Shown here: piece by piece, positions 16,339-25,702 of the stretch
Position numbering within the stretch: the first letter of the stretch is position 1
Layout: each line of letters begins with the position of its first letter
DNA from: Phycisphaerales bacterium
GTDB taxonomy: Bacteria > Planctomycetota > Phycisphaerae > Phycisphaerales > SM1A02
NCBI GenBank assembly: GCA_029246705.1
Contig: JAQWMQ010000027.1
Span: 1 to 64,000, forward strand
Reading direction: 5' to 3'
DNA length: 64,000 nucleotides
Translations under genes and position numbers: made by a program
Notes under the pieces: model-generated
Databases searched by the model: none
The model's input: the letters and a program-made list of their open reading frames with translations, nothing else
Told to the model about the DNA's origin: nothing

Positions 16339-17187
16339 TCAGAGCTCTCCACGAAGCTGGCGCCTCTTGTAGAGCTGCATCTCGTGGACGAGGTTCGCCC
16401 GCTCGGAGAGATAGTCGTTCTCATTCTGCTCGAGCTCCGTCTTCACCACCGCAAGCTGGGCTTCGGCATTGCGACGTGCTTCCCGGGAATCCGCCCCGAA
16501 GGAAGGATGCTCGAACAGGGCCTCGAGATCCATGGCCATCACCAGAGCCACGAACTCGGCGTCGACCAGGGGTTCGCCGGCCGCGGCTGCGACCATTTCA
16601 AGAGCCTTCAGCTCGATTCGGTAGCGCTTTCGGACACCTTCGGGGTCCTCGTCCTCGCGGAAGAGCATCAGGGCTTCACGGGTTCGCCGCCGCTGATCAT
16701 CGATGTGGTCCTCGAGGTTCTCGATGTCCTTGTTCAACCGATCTTCCTTGTCGGTCGGCTTGAAGGGCGCCGGAGGCGGGATGAACTGTCCGGCGTCGAC
16801 CTTCGAACCGCGCTCGATGTTCCGGGCATACCAGCCCGAAAGACCGTGGGCATCCTTGAGTCGCCTCATGGCGGTGGGTGAAGGGGTCGAGTTCCCGTGG
16901 ACCGCGGCATTGCCGTCCCGGCGAATGGCATGCATGCCATCTGCCTGACGGCGTGGAAGCGTGCCGAGGCGTTCAAGGACTCCGAGCATGGAACTCAGGT
17001 CCGAATCGACCATGTTCGGTGCGGACATCGAGACGAGCCGCTTCGCCATCGTCTCGATCATCAGCCGCAACTTGAACAGGCAGGAGTCGGGGTCGGTGTA
17101 CACGTAGCGTTCGGCCTGCCTGGCCAGGTGTGCCACGCGATCGTCACATCGATCGAGAAAACCGAAGTTGGTGCCCTTGCCGGTCAT
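16339..17187 (-). CDS. DUF4145-like protein with coiled-coil C-terminus
   Basis: A 282-residue soluble protein. Its first 110 residues (RVAHLARQAERYVYTDPDSC through RRDGNAAVHG) match the DUF4145 pattern found at the N-terminus of type I restriction R subunits and in stand-alone proteins. The rest is highly charged helix, including a coiled coil (about 215-280, KTELEQNENDYLSERANLVH). No helicase or nuclease motif is present. ATG 17187 overlaps the stop of the preceding small gene as ATGA; upstream codons encode Arg-rich sequence unlike the rest. The two genes form a unit. Function unknown; links to defence systems are only by domain association. Confidence 0.7.
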   Translation of the reverse strand: MTGKGTNFGFLDRCDDRVAHLARQAERYVYTDPDSCLFKLRLMIETMAKRLVSMSAPNMVDSDLSSMLGVLERLGTLPRRQADGMHAIRRDGNAAVHGNSTPSPTAMRRLKDAHGLSGWYARNIERGSKVDAGQFIPPPAPFKPTDKEDRLNKDIENLEDHIDDQRRRTREALMLFREDEDPEGVRKRYRIELKALEMVAAAAGEPLVDAEFVALVMAMDLEALFEHPSFGADSREARRNAEAQLAVVKTELEQNENDYLSERANLVHEMQLYKRRQLRGEL

Positions 17188-17648
17188 TCCGAACCACCTT
17201 CGGGTTCGACAGGCTCGGCGTCGACGATGTCCTGGGCTCCATGGGTGTCGAGCATGCCCGCCATCACCCGAGCGTTGACACAACAACGCTGAAAGTCATC
17301 GCCCTCGAGGGCGAGCGCGGAAGCCAGCATCGAGGCCCAACGGACTTCCATCGGATGCATCTTGAAGTTTGAATAGGAGATCATCATGACCCCGGTCATG
17401 ATCTTCTCCCCCACTTCCCTGGGGACGAATGCCAGCTTTCCAAGGCAGTCCAGCAGCGTGAGGGTCGCGATGTTCTCGTCGGACTTCGCCTGCTGACACG
17501 CTTCCTCCGAAAGCCCGAGGATCGCCTGTGCGTAGAGGCCCGCCGCAGCCTGCCGCGATGTGCCCAGCGTCCCGTCGGCCGCGGACATGGCACGGGCCGC
17601 CAGGAACCAGAGCGTGGCGAGTTCCAGATCTGATTCGTCAGGTGACAT
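17184..17648 (-). CDS. Hypothetical helical protein, paired with DUF4145 gene
   Basis: The 154-residue product is mainly helical and acidic, with no signal peptide, clear membrane segment or recognisable motif. It contains repeated short Ala-rich helices (LATLWFLAARAMSAADG, LYAQAILGLSEEACQQA) that resemble TPR or ARM-like packing, which is speculative. It overlaps the downstream DUF4145 gene by 4 bases and is divergent from pgeF, so the pair is probably one transcript from the 17649-17735 space. Confidence 0.75.
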   Translation of the reverse strand: MSPDESDLELATLWFLAARAMSAADGTLGTSRQAAAGLYAQAILGLSEEACQQAKSDENIATLTLLDCLGKLAFVPREVGEKIMTGVMMISYSNFKMHPMEVRWASMLASALALEGDDFQRCCVNARVMAGMLDTHGAQDIVDAEPVEPEGGSE

Positions 17649-17735
17649 GGGGGGATTCTCGCACGCCAGCTGAAACAGGACAAGAGCCGTCTCGAACTCG
17701 CAGAGACAGGATCAGCCGTGGTAGGATCGTTCCAG

Positions 17736-18596
17736 ATGAAAACCACTGGACGAGACGCCTGCAGGGGGAGCAGATCTCACGAGGCCCGGCCCCTGGAAAG
17801 GGTCGTTCTCGGAGGTGGCATCGTCGTGTGGCAGTCGTTGCAACTGCGAGAGCACCGGGTGACCCACGCATTCACGACCAGGCACGGCGGACAGTCGGCC
17901 GGAGACAAGGCATCCCTCGATCTGGCCGGCCGTGGAAGCCGCGAAGGCGCCGATCTCGTCGCCGCCGAATCCAACGAAAGAGCCCTTCGCGAGCAGCTGG
18001 GCGTCCCGGATTCCGACCGAACCCTGCTGCTGCACCAGGTCCACGGCAGGGAGCTCGTGGTCGATGAAGGTGCTCCTCGAGCCTGGCCACCACCGCGGGC
18101 CGACATCCTTGTATCCGACCGGCCTGACGGTTTCCTGATGGTCAGGGTCGCCGACTGCGTTCCCATCCTGCTCCATGACCCGGACAGTGGAGCGGTGGCC
18201 GCGATTCATTCCGGCTGGCGAGGAACGGTGGCGGACGCTCCGGGAGCCGCGATCGAGTCGCTGAGAAGGCACCACGGATCGGACCCCGGGCACCTGATTG
18301 CAGCGATCGGACCCGCGATCGGCGTGGAGCACTTCGAAGTGGGCGAGGAAGTCGCCCGAGCCTTCACCGATTCGGGGCTTGAAGACTGCATACGCGCCGA
18401 TCAACCACGGCCGCACATCCATCTGCACGATGCGGTGCGAAGGCGATTGCTCCAGCATGGCCTCGAGCAACGGCATATCGACGGGGAACCCATCTGCAGT
18501 CACGCCAACGCCAGCGACTGTTTCAGTTATCGGAGGGACGGTCCAGATGGAGGAAGAATGGCCGCGGTGATCAAGGCAGTGAAAAACACGCCCTAG
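17736..18596 (+). CDS. pgeF: Peptidoglycan editing factor PgeF / YfiH-type laccase-domain protein
   Basis: The 286-residue protein has one multicopper-oxidase-like (DUF152) domain. Signatures are FTTRHGG near residue 50, LLLHQVHG near 99, VADCVPILL near 140, AAIHSGWRGT near 157 and IAAIGPAIG near 188. The His/Cys residues of these motifs form the zinc site. Family members remove L-Ser misincorporated in peptidoglycan precursors or act as purine nucleoside phosphorylases. The family usually has about 240 residues; the extra 30-40 are a charged N-terminal leader, so the true start could lie further in than ATG 17736. Confidence 0.85.
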   Translation: MKTTGRDACRGSRSHEARPLERVVLGGGIVVWQSLQLREHRVTHAFTTRHGGQSAGDKASLDLAGRGSREGADLVAAESNERALREQLGVPDSDRTLLLHQVHGRELVVDEGAPRAWPPPRADILVSDRPDGFLMVRVADCVPILLHDPDSGAVAAIHSGWRGTVADAPGAAIESLRRHHGSDPGHLIAAIGPAIGVEHFEVGEEVARAFTDSGLEDCIRADQPRPHIHLHDAVRRRLLQHGLEQRHIDGEPICSHANASDCFSYRRDGPDGGRMAAVIKAVKNTP

Positions 18597-18669
18597 TTGA
18601 CTCATAATGGTCTTTTTTGACTGAATCGTTCGGGGCATAGCCGTATTGTCAGGTGTAGGGACCGAGAGA

Positions 18670-21150
18670 ATGAATGCTCATCAAGCCGTGGAACAGAAGA
18701 AAGATTATTACGAAGATGCCCTGCACATAGGTGCAACACTTGATCTCGCAAACACCTGCGAGGAGGCGCTGAAGGTCTGTGCACGCGTACTTGACCTGCC
18801 CCTGATCACGCTCGAGATCCTGGACGAGGAGTCCAAGTCGATCCTGGGCATGAAGCTCCAGCACAAGAATGACAAGGCAATTCGGGATGTGGAGCGTGTT
18901 CCGCATGTCGAACCGATCGGCGAGTTCGGACTCGTTCACTTCGAGATCGCCGACTTACCCGATGCACACAAGCTCGGGCCCCTGCTGTATCGGCGAATTG
19001 AACTGGCCTGGCGATCATGTCTCCAGCAACGCCAGATCGAAATCACCCAGGCGGCACTCGACAAACGACGGGACATGGATCGCAGGATCAGCAAGTCCCT
19101 GTCCCATGTGACCAACAACCAGGAACTCTCCACGGAGATCGAAGTCCTTCTCGAGCTGATCGTGGACACTGAATTCACCGCCACCTACTTCCTGAACCAG
19201 GAAAACAACGAGCTCGAACTCTGTACCGCCAAGGGTTTCGAGGACTGGGAGATGAAGGACGCCCTGAAGACTGCGTGGTTCAGGCACCCGGGCCATGTCC
19301 TCAGGACGGGACAGGTCATCGATGTTCCCGATACGCTCCTGGACCACCAGAACCAGACAAGCACGTCGATGCGTCGCCACAAGATCAGATCCCGCTTGTT
19401 CATACCGGTTCGACTTGGAAACAACGTGATCGGTGCGCTGGGGCTGGCATCCTCCAAGCCAGACTACTTCACGGACGGGCACCGGGACATCCTCAATTTC
19501 ATAGCCGATCTGGCCGGGCTCACCTGGGGCCGGATCCGGGAGGAGAAAGGACGCGAACGCCGTGAGCTCATGCTGCACACCAACGCGAAGATCTCCTCAC
19601 TCCTGATGACCACGCCCAACTTCCACGACGTGGCCAAGTCGGTGCTGGAACTGCTCACCGATGCCATCGACGCACCGCTGGCAAGCATCGTTGAGTTCTC
19701 GCCGAAATCCCAATCGACGAAGGTCGTCGCCTCCTGTCCAACGGGGAGCCAGATCGACGTACCGATGTCATTCTGCGAAGAGCACATGGACGCTTTTCTT
19801 CGGGGCGAGGAGATAACCAGTTCGAATCAATCAAATCACAACTTCGCGAATGATGATGACCTTGACCACATGAAGATGATCGGGGTCCCCCTGGTCTCTG
19901 GCGGCATCACCCGGGGCGCATTGGTCGTGAAGTGTTCGGTGTGGTGCCAGATGTGGGCGGATGTGGCATTCGACATGGTCAAGCAGGTTGCCAATGCGAT
20001 TGCAGCCGCGGACTCCCGCAGTCGTCTCGAGACCAGGCTACGACACTCCCAGAAACTGGAGGCGATCGGAACGCTGGCCGGTGGGATCGCTCACGAATTC
20101 AACAACCTTCTCTGGCCGATCCTTTCCTACACGCAGCTCCTGAAGGAACGAATCTCCGAACCCAGCATGGTGGACATGCTCAAGGAGATCGAAAAAGCCT
20201 CGACCAGGGCGACCAAGCAGGTGAACCAGGTTCTCGATGGTTGTCGCCTGAACGAACCGGACATCGAGGTCGTCCACTTGAAGTCGGCCATCGAGGACTC
20301 GCTGCAGTTCATGGAACGCTCGGTCCCTGCCTCGATCAAGGTCAAGGCGATACTGGAAGATGCCGGAAACGCGAACATCGACGTCGCCGGCCTCTACCAG
20401 GTGATCCTGAACGTCAGCAACAATGCCTGCCAGGCCATGCACGGGAGCGGAACGCTCACCGTCCGACTCACGAAGTTGGACGAGGAGTCCGCGATCCTGG
20501 AGATATTGGATGACGGTCATGGCATGGACGATCACACCCGCAACCACATGTTCAACGCATACTTCTCGACGAAGACTTCGGAAGAAGGAACCGGCCTGGG
20601 CATGTCGATCGTCCAGAGGATCATCGAGGACATGGGAGGCAACATCACGATCACGAGCGCCCTGAACAAGGGAACGAGGGTCAGGATCGAATTGCCGCTG
20701 ATCAATGAATGCACCGAGATAAAATCAGCGCCGAAAAACGTCACCATGAGCGACCTCGACGCACCCTACGATGGAATCATGGTCTACATCGTCGACGATG
20801 ACGATGCGGTCCGGACGATGTGCGTCGAGATCATCGAGTCCTTCAACTACCAGGTCGAGCCCTTCGCGGATCCGCGGGATCTGCTCACTGCATTCACGAA
20901 CAACGAGCAGAAGCCCAGGGTGATCATCACCGATCTCTCGATGCCGATCATGGATGGAATCGAACTCACGAAAGTCATTCGCGAGACCGACCGGGATGTC
21001 CCGATCATCTGCTGCACGGGATTCGGCAGTGACGACCTCGAGCGCGAGGCCATTGAAACCGGCGTGACGGCATTCGCACGGAAACCCTTGCGCGTCGAGG
21101 ATTTCGGCCAGCTTCTTAAAGATTTGATCGTGCAGAAGTTGCCGCTCTGA
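18670..21150 (+). CDS. Hybrid histidine kinase with GAF-like sensors and receiver domain
   Basis: An 826-residue cytoplasmic signalling protein. GAF-like segments lie at about residues 20-130 (weak), 150-305 and 310-440, then a kinase core with the phospho-acceptor in GGIAHEFNNLL (His475), N box NNACQAM, G boxes DDGHGMD and GTGLGMSIV, and a C-terminal receiver (about 700-820) with Asp-Asp near its start, Asp755 in ITDLSMPIMDG, and Lys in ARKPL. There are no membrane segments, so it probably senses an internal or diffusible ligand. A TTG 24 bases upstream is an alternative start. No separate response regulator lies next to it. Confidence 0.93.
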   Translation: MNAHQAVEQKKDYYEDALHIGATLDLANTCEEALKVCARVLDLPLITLEILDEESKSILGMKLQHKNDKAIRDVERVPHVEPIGEFGLVHFEIADLPDAHKLGPLLYRRIELAWRSCLQQRQIEITQAALDKRRDMDRRISKSLSHVTNNQELSTEIEVLLELIVDTEFTATYFLNQENNELELCTAKGFEDWEMKDALKTAWFRHPGHVLRTGQVIDVPDTLLDHQNQTSTSMRRHKIRSRLFIPVRLGNNVIGALGLASSKPDYFTDGHRDILNFIADLAGLTWGRIREEKGRERRELMLHTNAKISSLLMTTPNFHDVAKSVLELLTDAIDAPLASIVEFSPKSQSTKVVASCPTGSQIDVPMSFCEEHMDAFLRGEEITSSNQSNHNFANDDDLDHMKMIGVPLVSGGITRGALVVKCSVWCQMWADVAFDMVKQVANAIAAADSRSRLETRLRHSQKLEAIGTLAGGIAHEFNNLLWPILSYTQLLKERISEPSMVDMLKEIEKASTRATKQVNQVLDGCRLNEPDIEVVHLKSAIEDSLQFMERSVPASIKVKAILEDAGNANIDVAGLYQVILNVSNNACQAMHGSGTLTVRLTKLDEESAILEILDDGHGMDDHTRNHMFNAYFSTKTSEEGTGLGMSIVQRIIEDMGGNITITSALNKGTRVRIELPLINECTEIKSAPKNVTMSDLDAPYDGIMVYIVDDDDAVRTMCVEIIESFNYQVEPFADPRDLLTAFTNNEQKPRVIITDLSMPIMDGIELTKVIRETDRDVPIICCTGFGSDDLEREAIETGVTAFARKPLRVEDFGQLLKDLIVQKLPL

Positions 21151-21320
21151 TCGACTTCATCCGGGACGTTCTGGAATTCAACGGCCTTGTTTCCTCATTG
21201 ACAGGTATGCTGGAACCGCTGGTTGACCGCGTTGGCGGACGATGGACCGTCGCGCAATTCCTGCTCCATGGACGGTACGGGTGAAACGCACCTTGCAAGC
21301 TGTCCTTGAGGAGACCCGAC

Positions 21321-21824
21321 ATGAATGACAAGACGAAGAATGACTCTCGCTACAGGTACCGGAGCGAGGGTGAGGTGTCCCCATGGATGACGGGAATCGA
21401 ACTTCAGGATGCGGCAAGGAGCGGGAGTTTCCAGTCGACCTGCGAGATACAGATGTCAGGGCATGCCGAATGGAAGATCGCGAGTGAGATCCGAGGGCTG
21501 TCCTTCACTCCGGTCGAGATCGAAGCCATGGAGATCGAACAATCGGTCGAGGAAGAGGATCGACTCACTCGGTTCGGGACCATTCGCGAACTGATGGCTG
21601 CATTCACGCGCCAGGATGTCGACCTGAACCTGGAATCGAACGATGACTTCAACAGATTCAATCTCTGTGCCATCTCAACCGATCATTTCGAGGTCATCAA
21701 CAGCGCTGGTGGAGACAGGACATTCATTCCGCTTCATAGGGTACGATCAATAGTCGCCATAGACACCGGCAAGAACGGAACGAGTTACAGGGACAACCAC
21801 CTGCTCAGGATCACTCTGACCTGA
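21321..21824 (+). CDS. Hypothetical soluble protein
   Basis: A 167-residue acidic protein with a strong start: GAGGAG seven bases before ATG 21321. No signal or membrane segment. The N-terminal half is mixed (MSGHAEWKIASEIRGLSFTP), and the C-terminal part alternates short strands (FEVINSAGGDRTFIPLHRV) as in small beta-barrel folds. I do not recognise a family. It lies 170 bases after the hybrid kinase on the same strand and 20 before a lipoprotein gene, so a functional link to the kinase is possible but unproven. Confidence 0.8.
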   Translation: MNDKTKNDSRYRYRSEGEVSPWMTGIELQDAARSGSFQSTCEIQMSGHAEWKIASEIRGLSFTPVEIEAMEIEQSVEEEDRLTRFGTIRELMAAFTRQDVDLNLESNDDFNRFNLCAISTDHFEVINSAGGDRTFIPLHRVRSIVAIDTGKNGTSYRDNHLLRITLT

Positions 21825-21844
21825 GCAGGGACCAGGGCATTCAG

Positions 21845-22399
21845 ATGAGCCACATCCACATGACGAAGATGACGATCACCATGGTTCTCACGAGCCTTCT
21901 CCTCGCCTCGTGCGGCAAGTCGAATACAGATGACGAGACCTCGGCGATGGAGGAGCAGGTCCTGCGGATCAACCAGATCACGCGGTCGGCGGCGAACTCC
22001 TTCGACACCGTCCTCGGGATGGAAAAGCGGTTCAAGAATGCGACCAGGACTCCACAGCGCACTGATCTGGACATGTTCTGGATGGCCATGCAGTCGACCA
22101 CGCGCGACCTCGAACGCATGAACAAGATGCTGAAGGAGAACCCCGGCCTCGTCCCGGAAGCGAAGAACTACTGGAACGGGCGGATACAGGAGAATCTCTC
22201 GGCCATCGAGAGCAGTGGCATGTTGGAGAAACGGGACTCACCAGTGACCAAGAAGCTCGGTGAGATCTATGGAGCGGATCGAGTCGAGAATGAAGTGGCG
22301 AGACTGTACACCGCCACGCATGCGATCCAGACCCAGCTCGACATCAACTGGGCTCCATACACTCCCCCCGCCTCACCGGCTGCTCCTGCCACGCCATGA
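21845..22399 (+). CDS. Lipoprotein of unknown function
   Basis: A 184-residue predicted lipoprotein with a signal peptide ending in LLLASC (Cys near residue 23). The mature part is helical and charged (RINQITRSAANSFDTVLGME, DLERMNKMLKENPGLVPEAK) and ends in a Pro/Ala-rich tail. It could be anchored to the outer or inner membrane. Its stop overlaps the next gene's ATG (ATGA), so it is co-translated with the rRNA methyltransferase, probably for expression only. No family recognised. Confidence 0.85.
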   Translation: MSHIHMTKMTITMVLTSLLLASCGKSNTDDETSAMEEQVLRINQITRSAANSFDTVLGMEKRFKNATRTPQRTDLDMFWMAMQSTTRDLERMNKMLKENPGLVPEAKNYWNGRIQENLSAIESSGMLEKRDSPVTKKLGEIYGADRVENEVARLYTATHAIQTQLDINWAPYTPPASPAAPATP

Positions 22400-23352
22400 G
22401 AGGCAAGGACCCCGTCGCAGCCACGACATTTCCACCACCGGAACTGCTGGAGAGACTGGAGTCAGTGCTTCCTCCGGACCGCCTTCAGGCGTACCTGGAG
22501 TTGTCAGCGACCGTTCGCGCCGTTGCCATACGAGTCAACACCCTGAAAGCCGATGTGCAGGACATGTGCGCCCGACTGGAGGCATCGGGGGTTGAGACCA
22601 CCTCCATGCCATGGTGCCCGGATGCATTTCTGACGAATTCAACGCCGCGCATCCTTCAGGAAACCGAAGGCTGGAGAAACGGTCTCTTTCACATCCAGTC
22701 ACTGTCGAGCACCGCGGTGACACCGGTGCTTGATCCGAAGCCGGGCGAGCGAATCCTCGACATGTGCGCAGCCCCGGGAAGCAAGACCTCCCACATCGCA
22801 GCCCTCATGAGAGGGGAAGGCGAACTCGTCGCGAACGACCTGTCCAAGGCGCGCATGCATCGCATGCGTGCAATACTCGAGAAACTGGGCGTCGAAGCCA
22901 CCATTCGCGTGGGCGCGGGTGACCAGATCGGCAGACGAGAACCAGGGAGCTTCGATCGAGTGCTCGTCGATGCTCCCTGCAGCGGCGAGGGACGCATGCG
23001 CGCCGATGAACCCAAGTCCTATGCCAACTGGAAACGGTCGGTGCCACGCCGACTCGGTTCACGACAGAAGAGCCTGCTGCACAGTGCCATCGACGCGGTT
23101 AAACCCGGAGGCGTGGTGGTCTATTCGACCTGCACCTTCTCACCGGAAGAGAACGAACTGGTCCTGGCAAGGGCACTGCAGAGGTATGAGGGGCGGATCG
23201 AACTGGAGTCGCTTCCCATCCACATACCGGGTTCCTTGTCACCCATCGAATCCTGGAACGGAAAATCACTTCCCGATCTCGCCGCTGCACGAAGGCTTGC
23301 GCCTCCCGACATGGAAGGTTTCTTCATCGCCAGGCTGAGACGAACCGGCTGA
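22396..23352 (+). CDS. RsmB/NSUN-family RNA m5C methyltransferase
   Basis: The 318-residue SAM-dependent enzyme transfers methyl groups to C5 of cytosine in RNA, most often 16S rRNA. The SAM site is DMCAAPGSKTSHIAALM near residue 116. The two catalytic cysteines are in VDAPCSGEGRMR (near 197) and VVYSTCTFSPEENE (near 244). It lacks the long N-terminal NusB-like domain of E. coli RsmB and the C-terminal PUA part of RsmF, so it is a compact member and the target base cannot be named. Its ATG overlaps the preceding lipoprotein stop by 4 bases. It is convergent with the RNase D gene, 24 bases away. Confidence 0.9.
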   Translation: MRGKDPVAATTFPPPELLERLESVLPPDRLQAYLELSATVRAVAIRVNTLKADVQDMCARLEASGVETTSMPWCPDAFLTNSTPRILQETEGWRNGLFHIQSLSSTAVTPVLDPKPGERILDMCAAPGSKTSHIAALMRGEGELVANDLSKARMHRMRAILEKLGVEATIRVGAGDQIGRREPGSFDRVLVDAPCSGEGRMRADEPKSYANWKRSVPRRLGSRQKSLLHSAIDAVKPGGVVVYSTCTFSPEENELVLARALQRYEGRIELESLPIHIPGSLSPIESWNGKSLPDLAAARRLAPPDMEGFFIARLRRTG

Positions 23353-23376
23353 TTGAACCGTCGGAGGGACGTGCTC

Positions 23377-24549
23377 TCAGGAGGTGCCCCGGGCGCTGTC
23401 GGACTCGTCCACGACCGCACCATCCTGCCCCCAGGCGACGGAAAGATGGCAGTTGCCGGCCAGGAAGCTGTCCAGCCACTCGCCGAGAGCCTGGTGACGC
23501 CAGTCATTCTTCTCGAAGAGTGGCCGAGCATCAGTCCTGCGCTCGTTGAGGAACCAGCTTGCCAGGGATGACCGGGAGATCACCATTCCAGGAGCGATGC
23601 CGATTGCCAGCAGACGGGTGCAGATGATCGTCCAGAGCGCATCGACCGCGACCTGGTCCGATGCGCTTTCCGCTGATGTTCCGGTGTGACGACGCTTGGG
23701 AATCTCGAGTTCGTCGGCTCGTGCGACGAGATCGAGGAGTTCCGCATGCCACCGGTCCGAAGTCGGACGAGGCATGCCCCGGATCGCCGCGAGATCGGAG
23801 CTGGCCTTGGGCTGCCTGCGCACGATTTCAAGAAGCGCACCATCAGGCATGACCACCCGGTGGGGTCGATTCTCCGCCATGGCGATGCGATCACGTTCGG
23901 AGACGAGTGCTCTCAACAAGGCCTGCCCTCGCGGCTTGAGATGCATGCCCTTGGAAGCGCGACGGGTCTGCGGATCGGGATCGAATTCCAGACCGCAGAC
24001 CAGGCGGGTTTCGCATTCGGTAAGCGCCCAGTCAAGCGACCCCCGTTGTTCAAGGTCCTTCTTGAGGAGTGACCAGAGCATCGGCAGGTAGCGAACATCA
24101 TCGATGGCGTATCGCAGTTGCTGACTGCTCAACGGACGCGCATCCCAGTTGGTGAAGGTATGACCCTTGCCCAGTCGCTGCCCGGTGAAGGACTCGATGA
24201 CACGAGCCAGGCCTACCGGCCACGGAAGACCAGCGAATGCGGCCGCCACCTGGGTGTCGACCACGGATTGCAGATCGACTCCCAACGATCGCCTCACATG
24301 CATGAGGTCGACATGACCAGCATGGACGAGCGTGGTCACGTCCGGATCCGCAAGGACCTCCCAGATGGGATCGAGGTCCTCGACCACGAAGGGATCGACG
24401 ATCGCGACCAGGTCGGTGGTGGCGAGCTGAATGAGGCAGATCCTCGGGTGATAGGTCTCCTCGCCGATGAATTCGGTGTCATAGGCAACAAGACCCGAGT
24501 TCCGAATCTCCTGCACGACGTCCTCGAGTTCCTCGGATGTCACCACCAT
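23377..24549 (-). CDS. rnd: Ribonuclease D
   Basis: A 390-residue 3'-5' exoribonuclease that trims tRNA and other structured RNA ends. The DEDDy exonuclease domain (about 1-190) shows VAYDTEF, HAGHVDLMHV and YAIDDVRYLPML. An HRDC domain follows (about 200-290, ALLRALVSERDRIAMAENRP), then a second HRDC-like region. Length from ATG 24549 equals the family's usual 375-390 residues. The frame continues upstream to a TTG at 24663 and beyond, so a longer N-terminus is possible, but it would be Arg/Pro rich and the far end would collide with the divergent SYLF gene. Confidence 0.9.
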   Translation of the reverse strand: MVVTSEELEDVVQEIRNSGLVAYDTEFIGEETYHPRICLIQLATTDLVAIVDPFVVEDLDPIWEVLADPDVTTLVHAGHVDLMHVRRSLGVDLQSVVDTQVAAAFAGLPWPVGLARVIESFTGQRLGKGHTFTNWDARPLSSQQLRYAIDDVRYLPMLWSLLKKDLEQRGSLDWALTECETRLVCGLEFDPDPQTRRASKGMHLKPRGQALLRALVSERDRIAMAENRPHRVVMPDGALLEIVRRQPKASSDLAAIRGMPRPTSDRWHAELLDLVARADELEIPKRRHTGTSAESASDQVAVDALWTIICTRLLAIGIAPGMVISRSSLASWFLNERRTDARPLFEKNDWRHQALGEWLDSFLAGNCHLSVAWGQDGAVVDESDSARGTS

Positions 24550-24843
24550 CCGGGGTTCCGCAGTGGGAACCTCGGGGTGGCTGATCGGCGGCGCAAAATC
24601 AGTCGCCTGGTCGGCGTGCGCCTCTTCATGCTGAAAGGCTCTCTTGCGGCGTCGATAGCTCAAGCTGGGTGTCCTGTCCGTATGTTCGGGGAGCCAGAGT
24701 CGGGAAGTCGTGCACGATAGCCGACTCCCGAGCGCCTCACAGCAACTTTCAGGGTTAGCGCACCCCAAGACCCCTGACACAGGAGCTAGAATGGGTTCTT
24801 CGGCCGGGATGACCAGAGAAAAGCCAAGAAGAGACAAAAGACC

Positions 24844-25524
24844 ATGCAATTCAAGGCGACAATCGCATCGACTGCCCTGTTGTTCCTCCTTGGTGGCTGC
24901 GCGTCGGACATGACGAGCGTCATCAGCTCGGATGTCGCGGCTTTCAGACGGATCGAGTCATCCAAGGGAGCCATTCCCGACCAGGTGCTCAATGATGCCA
25001 AGGCAATCGCCATCTTCTCCAGCACCCAGGCCGGACTGATCATCGGTGCCAAGGGCGGGGACGGCCTCTTCATGAAGAAGCTTGATGACGGCTGGTCGGC
25101 CCCACTCGCCATCGACCTGATCGAAGGTTCGATCGGACTTCAGATCGGAGCACAGAACGAGGACATCGTCTATGTCTTCACGACCGATGCATCGGTCCGA
25201 CGGTTCCTGGACGAAGGCCGTTATGCCGTGGCACAGATGTCGGGTTCATTCGGGGAGAGTGCCGGGCGGGCTGACGGTGCAGAACTTCCCACCAACCCCG
25301 TCACCATCTACAACCGGACTTCTGGTGTGTACGGAGGCATGGTCGTCGGAGGCAAGGGCTTCGCGATCGACCAGGACCTGAACCAGAAGACCTATGGCCC
25401 GGACGTGACGATCGATCAGATCGTCAACGGCAAGGTCACACCCCCGCCGGGAACCTCGGTGCTCTGGAAGCTTCTCGAAACAGAGGTCGGTGATCACCAC
25501 GCCACCGGCAATGCCGACGATTGA
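24844..25524 (+). CDS. SYLF/Ysc84-domain lipoprotein
   Basis: A 226-residue predicted lipoprotein (lipobox LLGGC, Cys near residue 19) with a SYLF/DUF500 domain through its length. Signatures include AKAIAIFSSTQAGLIIGAKG, GDGLFMKK, WSAPLAIDLIEGSIGLQIGA and GVYGGMVVGGKGF. The domain binds lipids, notably phosphoinositides in eukaryotes; bacterial members are mostly exported proteins of unknown job. It is divergent from rnd with nearly 300 bases between starts and is followed by a possible hairpin terminator at 25573. Confidence 0.88.
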   Translation: MQFKATIASTALLFLLGGCASDMTSVISSDVAAFRRIESSKGAIPDQVLNDAKAIAIFSSTQAGLIIGAKGGDGLFMKKLDDGWSAPLAIDLIEGSIGLQIGAQNEDIVYVFTTDASVRRFLDEGRYAVAQMSGSFGESAGRADGAELPTNPVTIYNRTSGVYGGMVVGGKGFAIDQDLNQKTYGPDVTIDQIVNGKVTPPPGTSVLWKLLETEVGDHHATGNADD

Positions 25525-25572
25525 TAGCGGGCCGCTGGAGCGGGAAACGAATTCAATTCAGGGCGAGCACAC

Positions 25573-25605
25573 CTCCCAACCACCGTTTGAACAGTGGATT
25601 GGGAG
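25573..25605 (+). terminator. Possible hairpin terminator after the SYLF gene
   Basis: CTCCCAA (25573-25579) pairs with TTGGGAG (25599-25605), with an inner CAC/GTG pair and small bulge. There is no T-run, so it may instead be a processing or barrier hairpin. It lies in the 178-base gap before the PSD1 gene. Confidence 0.35.
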
Positions 25606-25702
25606 CCGGTGCAGGCACTTCATTCACCGATGGCGGACACATCACGTCCAAGGTTTGAAGAACTGACTTTCATGGTTGTCTCGTGGAGCAGGGTCCGCGA
25701 GA

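Noticed and set aside
21208-21285. 25-codon ATG frame between the hybrid kinase and the next gene
   Set aside because: No ribosome-binding site, too short to judge, and no coding signal beyond chance.
24550-24849. RNase D extended upstream to 24849
   Set aside because: It would overlap the start of the divergent SYLF lipoprotein and add about 100 Arg/Pro/Cys-rich residues absent from the family; ATG 24549 gives the usual length.
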